A stretch of DNA of 64,000 bases, from the NCBI GenBank assembly GCA_030123525.1, contig CP126125.1, forward strand, positions 1,736,001 to 1,800,000, read 5' to 3'. Made by a program: the position numbers and the translations under genes. Below the pieces are notes generated by a model. The model did no database searches. It was not told the DNA's origin and worked only from the letters and a program-made list of their open reading frames with translations. Of the stretch, positions 16,098 to 23,182 are shown in pieces. The DNA is from ELB16-189 sp018266435. Its GTDB lineage: Bacteria > Bacteroidota > Bacteroidia > Cytophagales > Cyclobacteriaceae. Position 1 is the stretch's first letter; every line of letters starts with the position of its first letter.

Positions 16098-16607
16098 ATG
16101 AACCTCGAAGACTTTGAGAACCGGGTGTTGCCCACCAAAAACAAGCTTTACCGCTTTGCCTTTCGCCTGCTGGGCAGCAGCGAAGAGGCCAAAGACGTGG
16201 TGCAGGAAGCGATGATCAAAGTGTGGAACGGGCGCGACTTGGGCGAAGTGCAAAACATGGAAGCTTGGTGCATGCGCATCACCAAAAATATTTCGCTCGA
16301 TAAGTTGCGCAGCCGCCAACGAAAAATGACGCATTCCATTGACACCAATTTTGAAGTTCGTCACGAAGGATTAACGCCCCATGAAAATACAGAAATGCAT
16401 GAAAACATGAAACGGATTAACCAACTGATGACCCAGCTGCCCGACAAACAACGACAGGTGATGCACCTGCGCGACATTGAAGGGCACAGCTACAACGAAA
16501 TTTGCGAGATGCTTGAACTGGACATGAACCAGGTAAAAGTAAATTTATTCAGGGCAAGAAATGCCGTGCGCGAAAAACTGATTAAACTCAATGCCTATGG
16601 ACTCTAA
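16098..16607 (+). CDS. ECF-type RNA polymerase sigma factor
   Basis: This 169-residue sigma-70 family factor of the extracytoplasmic-function class has region 2 at about 15-75 (YRFAFRLLGSSEEAKDVVQEAMIKVWN) and region 4 at about 115-165 (LPDKQRQVMHLRDIEGHSYNEI, then the helix-turn-helix). It should direct polymerase to a small stress- or envelope-linked set of promoters. The ATG at 16098 is chosen over a TTG at 16071. Its 3' end overlaps the next gene by up to 17 bases, which points to a co-translated anti-sigma partner. Confidence 0.9.
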   Translation: MNLEDFENRVLPTKNKLYRFAFRLLGSSEEAKDVVQEAMIKVWNGRDLGEVQNMEAWCMRITKNISLDKLRSRQRKMTHSIDTNFEVRHEGLTPHENTEMHENMKRINQLMTQLPDKQRQVMHLRDIEGHSYNEICEMLELDMNQVKVNLFRARNAVREKLIKLNAYGL

Positions 16608-17127
16608 GCGAATCGAACAACTCCTGGAAAAATATTGGGATGCACAAACCTCGCTGGAGGAAGAAGAAGAACTGCACCAGTATTTTAAAAATAACCCTGT
16701 GCCCGAGGTATGGAAAGAAACTGCCGAACTGTTCAGGTATTTTGATCACGAAAAAAACAAAATGATTACTGATTTAAATTTTGATCAGGCTGTAACAAAG
16801 CAACTTAGCCAGCGTCAAGAAAAAAAAGTAATCGAAATGAAAAGTTGGCTTCAGATAGCACGTGTGGCAGCCGGTGTGCTGGTGGTGGTGGCGGCCGTGT
16901 ACTTGATTGGGCTGGAAGTGAGAAACTCCTCAACTAAAGAAATTGCCGATACGGAGACTGACCCGCAACTTGCCTTTGAAGAAACCAAAAAAGCCTTGCT
17001 CATGATCTCACGAAGTTTTAACAAGGCACAACAGGAAGCAAGCAAGATCAACCTGCTGAATGAAGCCGAACAGAAAATTAAAAGCAAAACCAGCGAAACC
17101 GAAAAAGATAAAAAAGAGAATATTTAA
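16597..17127 (+). CDS. Probable membrane-bound anti-sigma factor
   Basis: A protein of 176 residues with an N-terminal cytoplasmic part (MDSKRIEQLLEKYWDAQTSLEEEEELHQYF, typical of Bacteroidota anti-sigma-like proteins), one membrane segment (about 88-106, VAAGVLVVVAAVYLIGL) and a Lys/Glu-rich external tail. The role is inferred mainly from its position overlapping the sigma gene. The zinc-binding H-x3-C-x2-C motif of many anti-sigma factors is missing. A second ATG, at 16591, would add two residues. Confidence 0.65.
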   Translation: MDSKRIEQLLEKYWDAQTSLEEEEELHQYFKNNPVPEVWKETAELFRYFDHEKNKMITDLNFDQAVTKQLSQRQEKKVIEMKSWLQIARVAAGVLVVVAAVYLIGLEVRNSSTKEIADTETDPQLAFEETKKALLMISRSFNKAQQEASKINLLNEAEQKIKSKTSETEKDKKENI

Positions 17128-17145
17128 TAAATAAAAATTAAACGT

Positions 17146-17673
17146 ATGAAAAAATTAATGATTGGAGCCGTGATGATGACATTGTCAATGGCAGTAAGCG
17201 CACAGGGCGATGCCATTTCAAAATTCTTTGCCAAGTACCAGGATGACGAGACCTTTACCAATGTGAAGGTGAGCCAAAAAATGTTCAGCCTGTTTACTAA
17301 CATGAGTGTAGAGAAACAAGAAGATAAAGACATACTCGATGCCATCAGCAAAATTCAAGGCTTGCGCGTACTGGCCAAACACGAAACCCGCGACAGCCGC
17401 GCATTGTACAAAGAGGCCATGGCCGCTATTCCTGCTAAAGATTATGAAGAATTGCTGAGCGTACGCGACAAAGACAAAGACATGAAATTTTACATCAAAG
17501 AACTCAGTTCCGGAAAAATTGGTGAGTTGGTTATGGTGTCAGGTGGAAACAGCGAGTTTATGGTGCTGAGTCTGTTTGGCGAGATTGACTTAAAAAAAAT
17601 CGGAAGCATCGGTAAAAAAATGAGTATCGATGGGTTGGATAAACTTGAAAAAATCAACGATAAGAAAAACTAA
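17146..17673 (+). CDS. DUF4252 domain protein (first copy)
   Basis: A secreted protein of 175 residues with signal peptide (1-19, MKKLMIGAVMMTLSMAVSAQ). The rest resembles DUF4252: ISKFFAKYQDDETFTNVKVSQKMFSLF at the start, YEELLSVRDKDKDMKFYIKE in the middle, and VMVSGGNSEFMVLSLFGEIDL near the end. Such proteins often follow ECF sigma/anti-sigma pairs in Bacteroidota, suggesting envelope-stress regulation, but the function is unknown. It lies 18 bases after the anti-sigma-like gene and belongs to the same operon. Confidence 0.8.
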   Translation: MKKLMIGAVMMTLSMAVSAQGDAISKFFAKYQDDETFTNVKVSQKMFSLFTNMSVEKQEDKDILDAISKIQGLRVLAKHETRDSRALYKEAMAAIPAKDYEELLSVRDKDKDMKFYIKELSSGKIGELVMVSGGNSEFMVLSLFGEIDLKKIGSIGKKMSIDGLDKLEKINDKKN

Positions 17674-17684
17674 ATTGTATGGGT

Positions 17685-17717
17685 GCAGACCGTAAGCTAC
17701 AAGCTTACTGGATCTGC
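17685..17717 (+). other. Hairpin between the two DUF4252 genes
   Basis: GTAAGCT (17692-17698) pairs with AGCTTAC (17702-17708) around a 3-base loop, and outside an internal loop GCAGA (17685-17689) pairs with TCTGC (17713-17717). There is no T-tract, so it is unlikely to terminate. In mRNA it would sit 18 bases before the second DUF4252 ATG, where it could set a processing site or limit translation. Confidence 0.55.
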
Positions 17718-17735
17718 AACCCGGTATTAATAATT

Positions 17736-18287
17736 ATGAAAAAACATTTGATAGCGGGAATATTACTGCTGCCACTTTTAGCGCTGGCCCAAACCAAGAC
17801 CACCGAAGCGTTGGAAAAAAAATACAATGGCTTTAAGTTGTATTTTTACAAGAACACACTGCGAATGTTGAACCAAAAAGAAGACAAAAATTTTGATGAA
17901 TTGATTAAAGACATTGAGAAGATGCGTTTTCTGATGATCAATAAAACAAAGGGCACATTCAATGACACCGAATACAAACAACTGCTAAAAAGCTATCGGT
18001 CAGAATCCTATGATGAAGTGATGACCAGTCGGTTTCAGGGAAGAGAGTTTGATGTGTATGTGCGCGAGTCGGGTGGGCGGGTGAAGGGCACAGTAATCGT
18101 AGCCAATGACTCTACCAATTTATTTGTATTGGATATTTTAGGACGGGTGGAGTTGAGTAAAGCCACTTCACTATTTCAGGCCATTGATGGCAACACGGAC
18201 ATTGGGGTTAAAATTAAAGACTTTATGGGCGGTAGTGATAGCCATAAAGAGAAAAAGAAAAATAGAAAAGGAATTGTCATCGATTAA
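17736..18287 (+). CDS. DUF4252 domain protein (second copy)
   Basis: A secreted 183-residue paralogue of the previous gene. Signal peptide MKKHLIAGILLLPLLALAQ is followed by a mature protein with YDEVMTSRFQGREFDVYVRE and VIVANDSTNLFVLDILGRVEL, the same spacing as in the first copy. The C-terminus is strongly basic (KEKKKNRKG). A start upstream at 17679 would put a hairpin inside the coding region, so the ATG at 17736 is used. It ends 11 bases before the ABC ATPase start. Confidence 0.75.
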   Translation: MKKHLIAGILLLPLLALAQTKTTEALEKKYNGFKLYFYKNTLRMLNQKEDKNFDELIKDIEKMRFLMINKTKGTFNDTEYKQLLKSYRSESYDEVMTSRFQGREFDVYVRESGGRVKGTVIVANDSTNLFVLDILGRVELSKATSLFQAIDGNTDIGVKIKDFMGGSDSHKEKKKNRKGIVID

Positions 18288-18298
18288 ACCAACCTGAA

Positions 18299-19210
18299 GT
18301 GGAAACAGTTCTCTCCACCGATAAACTGACCAAGTATTTTGGAAAGCTCTGCGCAGTTAACCGCCTTGATCTTGAAGTGAAACGCGGCCAGGTCTTTGGT
18401 ATGCTCGGCCCCAATGGCAGCGGAAAAACTACCACGCTCGCCATGTTGATGGGGGTAACTAATCCAACTTCGGGCAACTTCACCTGGTTTGGTGAGCCGG
18501 CCACCCACCATACCCGCAAAAAAATAGGAGCTGTGCTGGAGCATCCTATTTTTTATCCCTACTTGAGCGGGCAAAAAAATTTAGAACTGAATGCGCTGAT
18601 TAAGGGAGTTGATCCGGCTCGCATTGGTAGTGTACTTGAACTGGTTGAGTTGGCTCCACGCAAGGATGATAAATACAGAACGTACTCACTCGGAATGAAG
18701 CAACGTCTAGCCATTGCCTCAGCATTAGTGAGCGATCCTATTATTTTAATTTTAGATGAACCCACTAATGGTCTCGACCCTATGGGTATTGCCGAGATAC
18801 GAGAAATCATTAAACGTATTGCGGCCGAAGGCAAAACCATTATCCTGGCGAGCCATTTGTTAGACGAAGTGCAGAAAGTGTGTACGCATTTTGCCGTATT
18901 GCGAAAAGGAAACCTGGTTCATTCCGGTCCGGTAGATGACGTAGGTAAAGGCGAGGAGACGGTGGAAGTAATTGCTTACCACGATGATCTCAGTCATATT
19001 TTACATGAGTTTCGCGGGTCGTTATCAGTCAAAAATGAAAATGGAAAGTTTACCGTACACCTACGCGAAAATTTTCACGCGATTGATTTGAATAAATTTT
19101 TATTTGAGAAAGGAATCATAGCGTCACACCTGGTTACCCAAAAGAAAAGTTTGGAAAAGCAGTTTTTGGAAATTTTACAAGAGTCACAAGACGTAAGCCA
19201 CAAGATGTAA
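18299..19210 (+). CDS. ABC transporter ATP-binding protein
   Basis: A 303-residue ATPase subunit with Walker A GPNGSGKTT (37-45), the signature loop YSLGMKQRL near 135-143 and Walker B LILDEPTNGLDP near 155. The SHLLDEVQK segment after it and the roughly 80-residue C-terminal extension are typical of ABC-2 exporters. The start is a GTG at 18299 just after the DUF4252 gene; no ATG lies nearby in frame. It pairs with the permease that begins 22 bases after its stop. Confidence 0.9.
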   Translation: METVLSTDKLTKYFGKLCAVNRLDLEVKRGQVFGMLGPNGSGKTTTLAMLMGVTNPTSGNFTWFGEPATHHTRKKIGAVLEHPIFYPYLSGQKNLELNALIKGVDPARIGSVLELVELAPRKDDKYRTYSLGMKQRLAIASALVSDPIILILDEPTNGLDPMGIAEIREIIKRIAAEGKTIILASHLLDEVQKVCTHFAVLRKGNLVHSGPVDDVGKGEETVEVIAYHDDLSHILHEFRGSLSVKNENGKFTVHLRENFHAIDLNKFLFEKGIIASHLVTQKKSLEKQFLEILQESQDVSHKM

Positions 19211-19232
19211 GATTAAAAGCCAGCCCCCGTTT

Positions 19233-20036
19233 ATGCTTCACCTATTAAAAATCGATCTCAAAAAAATGACCAGCTACCGCACCTTTTGGGTAGTGTGCGG
19301 ATTGTATTTTGTTACATTGGCATTTACCACGGCCAGTGGTATGGAATTTTTGAAGTGGCTGGCCGGTTTTATTCAGGGCTTTGGCCAATCCATTAATATC
19401 AATCGAATTCCTCTTTACCATTTTCCTGACGTGTGGCAGAATCTGGTTTACATCAGTGGTCTTTTTAAAGTTGTGTTGGCCATTATGGTGGTCATCTCCA
19501 TTACCAATGAATTTACTTACCGCACCATCCGGCAAAACATTATTGACGGCATGAGCCGCTCGGAATTTTTACTTTCCAAAATTCTTACCAATGTGTTATT
19601 AAGTGGGGTGAGTGTGGTCATGGTTTTTTTGATTGGGTTAGTAACGGGCTTGATTTATTCGCCTGAGGTTAGGTTGGTCGAAGTAGTTACTGATTTGGAA
19701 TTTTTCCCCGCTTATTTTCTGGAAGTGTTTGCTTTTCTTTCGTATGCGCTCATGCTCGGTGTTTTAGTTCAGCGCTCTGGACTTACCATTATTTTGTTGT
19801 TGCTCTCCAACATGATTGAGGCTATTGTTAAAGTGAATGTTCCGGAAGCAGCCGGCTGGCTGAAGGATGTATTTCCGATGCAGTCCATTTCTAATTTGGT
19901 GGCACTGCCTTTTGCGCGCTATGCGTTTCAAGAAATTCAGGATTACGTTTCTCTCACTGCGCTGGCGATTGCAGCAATATGGGCTTTTCTTTTTAATTAT
20001 TTTGCCTACCTGAAACTGAAGAAGTCAGATATCTGA
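19233..20036 (+). CDS. ABC-2 type transporter permease
   Basis: A 267-residue membrane protein with six hydrophobic segments (about 15-38, 58-88, 110-135, 150-182, 190-205, 238-260). The segment TNEFTYRTIRQNIIDGMSRSEFLLSKIL after segment 2 is the coupling region common to ABC-2 exporter permeases. With the ATPase upstream it should form an exporter; the cargo is unknown. Its link with the sigma/DUF4252 genes is by tight spacing. Confidence 0.82.
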   Translation: MLHLLKIDLKKMTSYRTFWVVCGLYFVTLAFTTASGMEFLKWLAGFIQGFGQSININRIPLYHFPDVWQNLVYISGLFKVVLAIMVVISITNEFTYRTIRQNIIDGMSRSEFLLSKILTNVLLSGVSVVMVFLIGLVTGLIYSPEVRLVEVVTDLEFFPAYFLEVFAFLSYALMLGVLVQRSGLTIILLLLSNMIEAIVKVNVPEAAGWLKDVFPMQSISNLVALPFARYAFQEIQDYVSLTALAIAAIWAFLFNYFAYLKLKKSDI

Positions 20037-20117
20037 TTGCATCAAGGACTTTGCCTTAGGTTCGTGGGTACGTTTTCTAAAGCAACAGACGATGTTTACA
20101 AACTCGATTAGGTACAA

Positions 20118-20275
20118 ATGAAGGAGTTAAAATCAGCCATTGATCATGCACAGATTGAAAAGGTGTGTAAAGGGTTTTGTAAAACCACAAAGTTGCTCCG
20201 ACAGAATTAAAGGAAGGTAACCTGAGGTTTTCTTCCGACATTAATACTTTAAAAATGGGCGCCCGACATAAAATG
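20118..20275 (+). pseudogene. Decayed antitoxin of a RelE-type module
   Basis: From ATG 20118 the frame reads MKELKSAIDHAQIEKVCKG and KTTKL, then goes out of frame near 20190-20195 and continues in another frame as APTELKEGNLRFSSDINTLK and MGARHK, ending over the ATG of the toxin remnant at 20273. The overlap and order (antitoxin before toxin) are those of an intact type II pair. An in-frame codon stretch with DDVYKLD and a stop just upstream may be more of the N-terminus. I do not recognise the antitoxin family. Confidence 0.6.
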
Positions 20276-20535
20276 ATTCGGGTTTCATTTTCAAGTCATT
20301 TCAAAAAGACACTAAGAAAAAAATAAGAACAACCCCTTAGTTGAAGTGTCATTTTGCCGGGAAATATAGAGTATTCACTTCTAATCCATTTCATCCCTCT
20401 TTACCTACACATAAAGTTACCGGGTGAATTAAATCATTTACATTTGGGTTGCGATTTGCAGACTATGTTTTGTTTGCAAAGTACGACTAAGGTTATTTTT
20501 TGAAAGTGATGAGTACCCATGATGAAGTTTACTAA
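20273..20535 (+). pseudogene. Decayed RelE/YafQ-type toxin
   Basis: MIRVSFSSHFKKTLRKK opens at ATG 20273. A one-base slip in a run of A near 20322-20329 restores IRTTP, and after a stop the text goes on LKCHFAGKYRVF, NPFHPSLPTHKVTG, and at the end KVMSTHDEVY and a stop at 20533-20535. The HPSL-THK-G core and the terminal THDEVY are hallmarks of RelE/YafQ-like mRNA endonucleases. It has full length (about 87 codons) but one frameshift and three internal stops, so it is dead. Its last codons overlap the start of the DUF4199 gene. Confidence 0.85.
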
Positions 20536-21058
20536 AAATTTGTTATTCATAATTCCGTTTCGCTTTGGGCTGATCGGTGGGCTAATCGGCTCGCTCGCTA
20601 TTATGGTACTGTTTTATCTGGGGCGGCATCCGTTTCTAATTCCCGTTATTTTTGATTTTCGCATTGTCATTTATGCCATGTTTATTTTTATAACGCTCAA
20701 AGTACTGCGCGATAATTACCTGAATGGCTCGTTGCTTTTTTGGCAAGGCATGACCGGCAGCTACGTTTTTTTGGTAACCGCTGCCTTAACCGGAGCGCTC
20801 AGCACTTTTTGCCTGGCAATTGCGCAAAATGGATTTCTGACCGGGTACATCGGGGCGAAGCAGCAACAAATGACTGATTTTAAAAAAGAATTCATAGATG
20901 AATTGGGTGCAGCCATGTATCAGCAACAGTTAAGTAAGTTGGCCGATACTACTGCCTTTGATTTGGCCATTGATTATTTTTTGAAAAGTTTAGTTATCGG
21001 CCTATTTTTGACCATCATTATTTCCGTCATCCTCAGAAAACAAAAACAAACCCAATAA
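20519..21058 (+). CDS. DUF4199 family membrane protein (first copy)
   Basis: A 179-residue protein with four hydrophobic segments (about 8-33, 45-60, 75-102, 150-171) and a soluble stretch between 3 and 4 (TGYIGAKQQQMTDFKKEFIDEL). This matches DUF4199, a Bacteroidota-specific membrane family of unknown role. The two possible start codons, ATG 20519 and ATG 20522, lie inside the last codons of the dead RelE toxin read in another frame. The second DUF4199 gene follows after 4 bases. Confidence 0.78.
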   Translation: MMKFTKNLLFIIPFRFGLIGGLIGSLAIMVLFYLGRHPFLIPVIFDFRIVIYAMFIFITLKVLRDNYLNGSLLFWQGMTGSYVFLVTAALTGALSTFCLAIAQNGFLTGYIGAKQQQMTDFKKEFIDELGAAMYQQQLSKLADTTAFDLAIDYFLKSLVIGLFLTIIISVILRKQKQTQ

Positions 21059-21062
21059 TTTT

Positions 21063-21599
21063 ATGGAAGAAACCACTCAAACACCAGAAATCACTACACG
21101 CTCAGCTGGTATTCGCTACGGCATTGTATTAGCTATTGTATCATTTGCCTATTTTATTGTATTAACCATTTCAGGAGTTGCCGCAGGGCAAGGCATTTGG
21201 AGCTGGGTAGGATACCTGATCACCGCGGGTCTGATTTTCTTAGCCCAGAAATATTTCAAAGACAACGGTAACGGCTTTATGACGTATGGCCAGGGGATAG
21301 GTATTGCTTTTTGGGAGGGGCTTGTTTCCATTGCCATATACATGCCCTTATTTTACATCTATATCAAATTTATCGACAGCGGATTTATTGAAATGATTAA
21401 AGAGAAGCAAATAGATGGCATGCAACAAAAAGGAATGTCGGATGAGCAGATCGATCAGGCCATGAAAATAGCCGGAGCTTTTATGACACCCGAAGCGATG
21501 CTTGGTTTTGGAATTGTATTTGGCATTATCGGAACAATCATTATTGGGTTAATCGTAACCATCTTTACCCAAAAGAAAAACTCCGATCCGTTTGCTTAA
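21063..21599 (+). CDS. DUF4199 family membrane protein (second copy)
   Basis: A 178-residue paralogue with the clearest DUF4199 pattern: SAGIRYGIVLAIVSFAYFIV at segment 1, FMTYGQGIGIAFWEGLVSIA leading into segment 3, a soluble piece with MSDEQIDQAMKIAG and a final segment near 145-168. Function is unknown. It is tied to the first copy and to the glycosyltransferase that starts 9 bases after its stop, an arrangement I believe recurs in Cytophagales. A role in lipid-linked sugar handling is a guess from context only. Confidence 0.82.
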   Translation: MEETTQTPEITTRSAGIRYGIVLAIVSFAYFIVLTISGVAAGQGIWSWVGYLITAGLIFLAQKYFKDNGNGFMTYGQGIGIAFWEGLVSIAIYMPLFYIYIKFIDSGFIEMIKEKQIDGMQQKGMSDEQIDQAMKIAGAFMTPEAMLGFGIVFGIIGTIIIGLIVTIFTQKKNSDPFA

Positions 21600-21608
21600 T
21601 TTTTAGCT

Positions 21609-22562
21609 TTGGATATCTCATTCATCATTCCCGCTAAAGACGAAGAAGAGTCAATCGTTGAGCTGTCGCAGTGGATCAGTCGCGTGATGCTGGCGCACAA
21701 TTTTTCATACGAGATTATTTTTGTTGATGATGGCAGTAGCGATGGCACGTGGCAGCAGATCAAAAAAGCAAACGGAGCAAACTCATTGGTGAAAGGTCTG
21801 AAGTTTAACCGCAATTTTGGAAAGGCGGCTGCACTAAACGTGGGCTTTAAATCAGCGCAGGGCGATGTAGTAATTACCATGGATGCCGATTTGCAAGACA
21901 GCCCCGATGAGGTACCTGAACTTTACCGGATGATCCGCGAACAGAAATTTGATCTGGTTAGCGGCTGGAAAAAAAAACGCCACGATCCCATTTCTAAACG
22001 ATGGCCTTCCAAGTTTTTTAATGGAGTAGTTAGCCGGATGTCGGGCATAAAATTGCACGACTTTAATTGCGGCCTGAAAGCGTATAATGCAAGCGTAGTA
22101 AAAAATATTTCCATTTATGGCGACATGCACCGCTACATTCCGGTAATTGCCAAGTGGGCTGGGTTTACTAAAATAACTGAGAAAGTGGTAGAGCACCGCG
22201 AACGTAAATTTGGTCACAGCAAATACGGATGGACCCGGTTGGTAAGCGGATTCCTTGATTTACTTACGCTGATGGTTATCGGAAAATTTTCGCGTAAGCC
22301 CATGCACTTGTTTGGTACGATGGGTATTATTTCATTTTTGGCAGGATTTATTTTTACCATTAAAATTTTGTGGGATAAAGTAGATGCTGCCTGGATTACC
22401 AAAGTTCCGCTGAAGCGCGATGTAACCGAGCAGCCTATTTTTTATCTGGCACTGGTGGCTGTGGTTATTGGCGTACAGCTTTTTTTGGCAGGTTTTTTGG
22501 CCGAATTGCTGGCCAGGCAAACGGCATCGAAAAAAGATTACCTGGTGATTGAAAAAGTGTAG
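21609..22562 (+). CDS. Family 2 glycosyltransferase (polyisoprenyl-phosphate type)
   Basis: A 317-residue GT-A enzyme with two C-terminal membrane segments (about 232-255 and 278-300), as in dolichyl- or undecaprenyl-phosphate sugar transferases. The N-terminus MDISFIIPAKDEEES, the nucleotide-binding DDGSSDG (40-46) and the metal-binding DADLQD (92-97) are intact. It probably moves a sugar from a nucleotide donor to a lipid phosphate on the inner face of the membrane. The start is TTG 21609; there is no ATG at the right place. Confidence 0.88.
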   Translation: MDISFIIPAKDEEESIVELSQWISRVMLAHNFSYEIIFVDDGSSDGTWQQIKKANGANSLVKGLKFNRNFGKAAALNVGFKSAQGDVVITMDADLQDSPDEVPELYRMIREQKFDLVSGWKKKRHDPISKRWPSKFFNGVVSRMSGIKLHDFNCGLKAYNASVVKNISIYGDMHRYIPVIAKWAGFTKITEKVVEHRERKFGHSKYGWTRLVSGFLDLLTLMVIGKFSRKPMHLFGTMGIISFLAGFIFTIKILWDKVDAAWITKVPLKRDVTEQPIFYLALVAVVIGVQLFLAGFLAELLARQTASKKDYLVIEKV

Positions 22563-22606
22563 GTGAGAATGAAGGCCTAAAGTTATTTAATTACAAGACT
22601 CCGGCC

Positions 22607-22632
22607 TTGAAACTTTTTTTCAATTATTTTTG
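22607..22632 (+). promoter_or_regulatory. Possible ssrA promoter
   Basis: TTG at 22607-22609 and TATTTTTG at 22625-22632, a perfect -7 consensus, stand 15 bases apart. A second weaker box, TACTTTG (22644-22650), lies closer to the RNA and would put the start about 20 bases before the mature 5' end at 22679. Which one is used cannot be decided from sequence. Confidence 0.45.
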
Positions 22633-22678
22633 TCTCCCTTTTCATACTTTGTTTTTTGAGAATGATATGTAGAAAACT

Positions 22679-23069
22679 GGGGCTGACCGGTTTTGACAGG
22701 ATGTGTGGGGGTGTATGCCAGCATGCAGGCTCATGGGATGAGAGCCTTAAAAGATAGTCCTACAATTTACGTGGCGAAAATACTTACGCCATGGCCGCTT
22801 AATCTAAACTGAGTTTAGGTTTGCTTATCCGCTGATAAGATCGGTGGAGGCCATCATCGCCCACACGTCTGTTCTGCGCGTGTGGATTAGCGGTGTCGTC
22901 AGCATGAACTGGGCAAGGCTGTGTTGTGCAGCGGTGTCAAGATAACAACAACTACGATTAAACTCAGGATGCTCATGACCTTGTTTAGTCCGACAATGAA
23001 TATGAGCTAAGCATGTAGAACGTACACATTCATCTTCTCTGGACCAGGGTTCGATTCCCTGCAGCTCCA
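22679..23069 (+). ncRNA. ssrA: Transfer-messenger RNA (tag GENTYAMAA)
   Basis: tmRNA rescues stalled ribosomes and tags the nascent protein for proteolysis. The 391-base gene starts GGGGCTGACCGGTTTTGAC and ends with a T arm (GGTTCGATTCC) and CAGCTCC, which pairs with GGGGCTG as the acceptor stem; discriminator A is at 23069 and CCA is not encoded. The tag reading frame is 22773-22802, GGC GAA AAT ACT TAC GCC ATG GCC GCT TAA, giving GENTYAMAA, close to other Bacteroidota tags. The remainder holds the expected pseudoknot region. Lon (57136) and HslU (59679) are in the same window, but ClpXP is not. Confidence 0.96.
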
Positions 23070-23080
23070 CTTCTTCGAAT

Positions 23081-23137
23081 GCCAAAATCATTTGGCGTTA
23101 TTAATAAAGCCGGCTCCCAAAAGGTTCCGGCTTTTTT
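23081..23137 (+). terminator. Tandem hairpins and terminator behind ssrA
   Basis: GCCAAA (23081-23086) pairs with TTTGGC (23091-23096) around a 4-base loop, and then AAAGCCGG (23106-23113) pairs with CCGGCTTT (23127-23134) and runs into more T. The second is a standard rho-independent terminator. Both lie between the tmRNA and the first glycosidase gene at 23183, which therefore needs its own promoter; a TATCTTCG lies at 23141-23148. Confidence 0.8.
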
Positions 23138-23182
23138 AATATCTTCGTTTGAGACGATCGAATCAATCAACCCATCATTGCA

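Noticed and set aside
22563..22610. AAGGCC/GGCCTT pairing after the glycosyltransferase as a terminator
   Set aside because: The two arms are short, with a loop of more than 20 bases, and the right arm overlaps the proposed -33 element of ssrA. The T-run is separated from the stem, so the case is weak.
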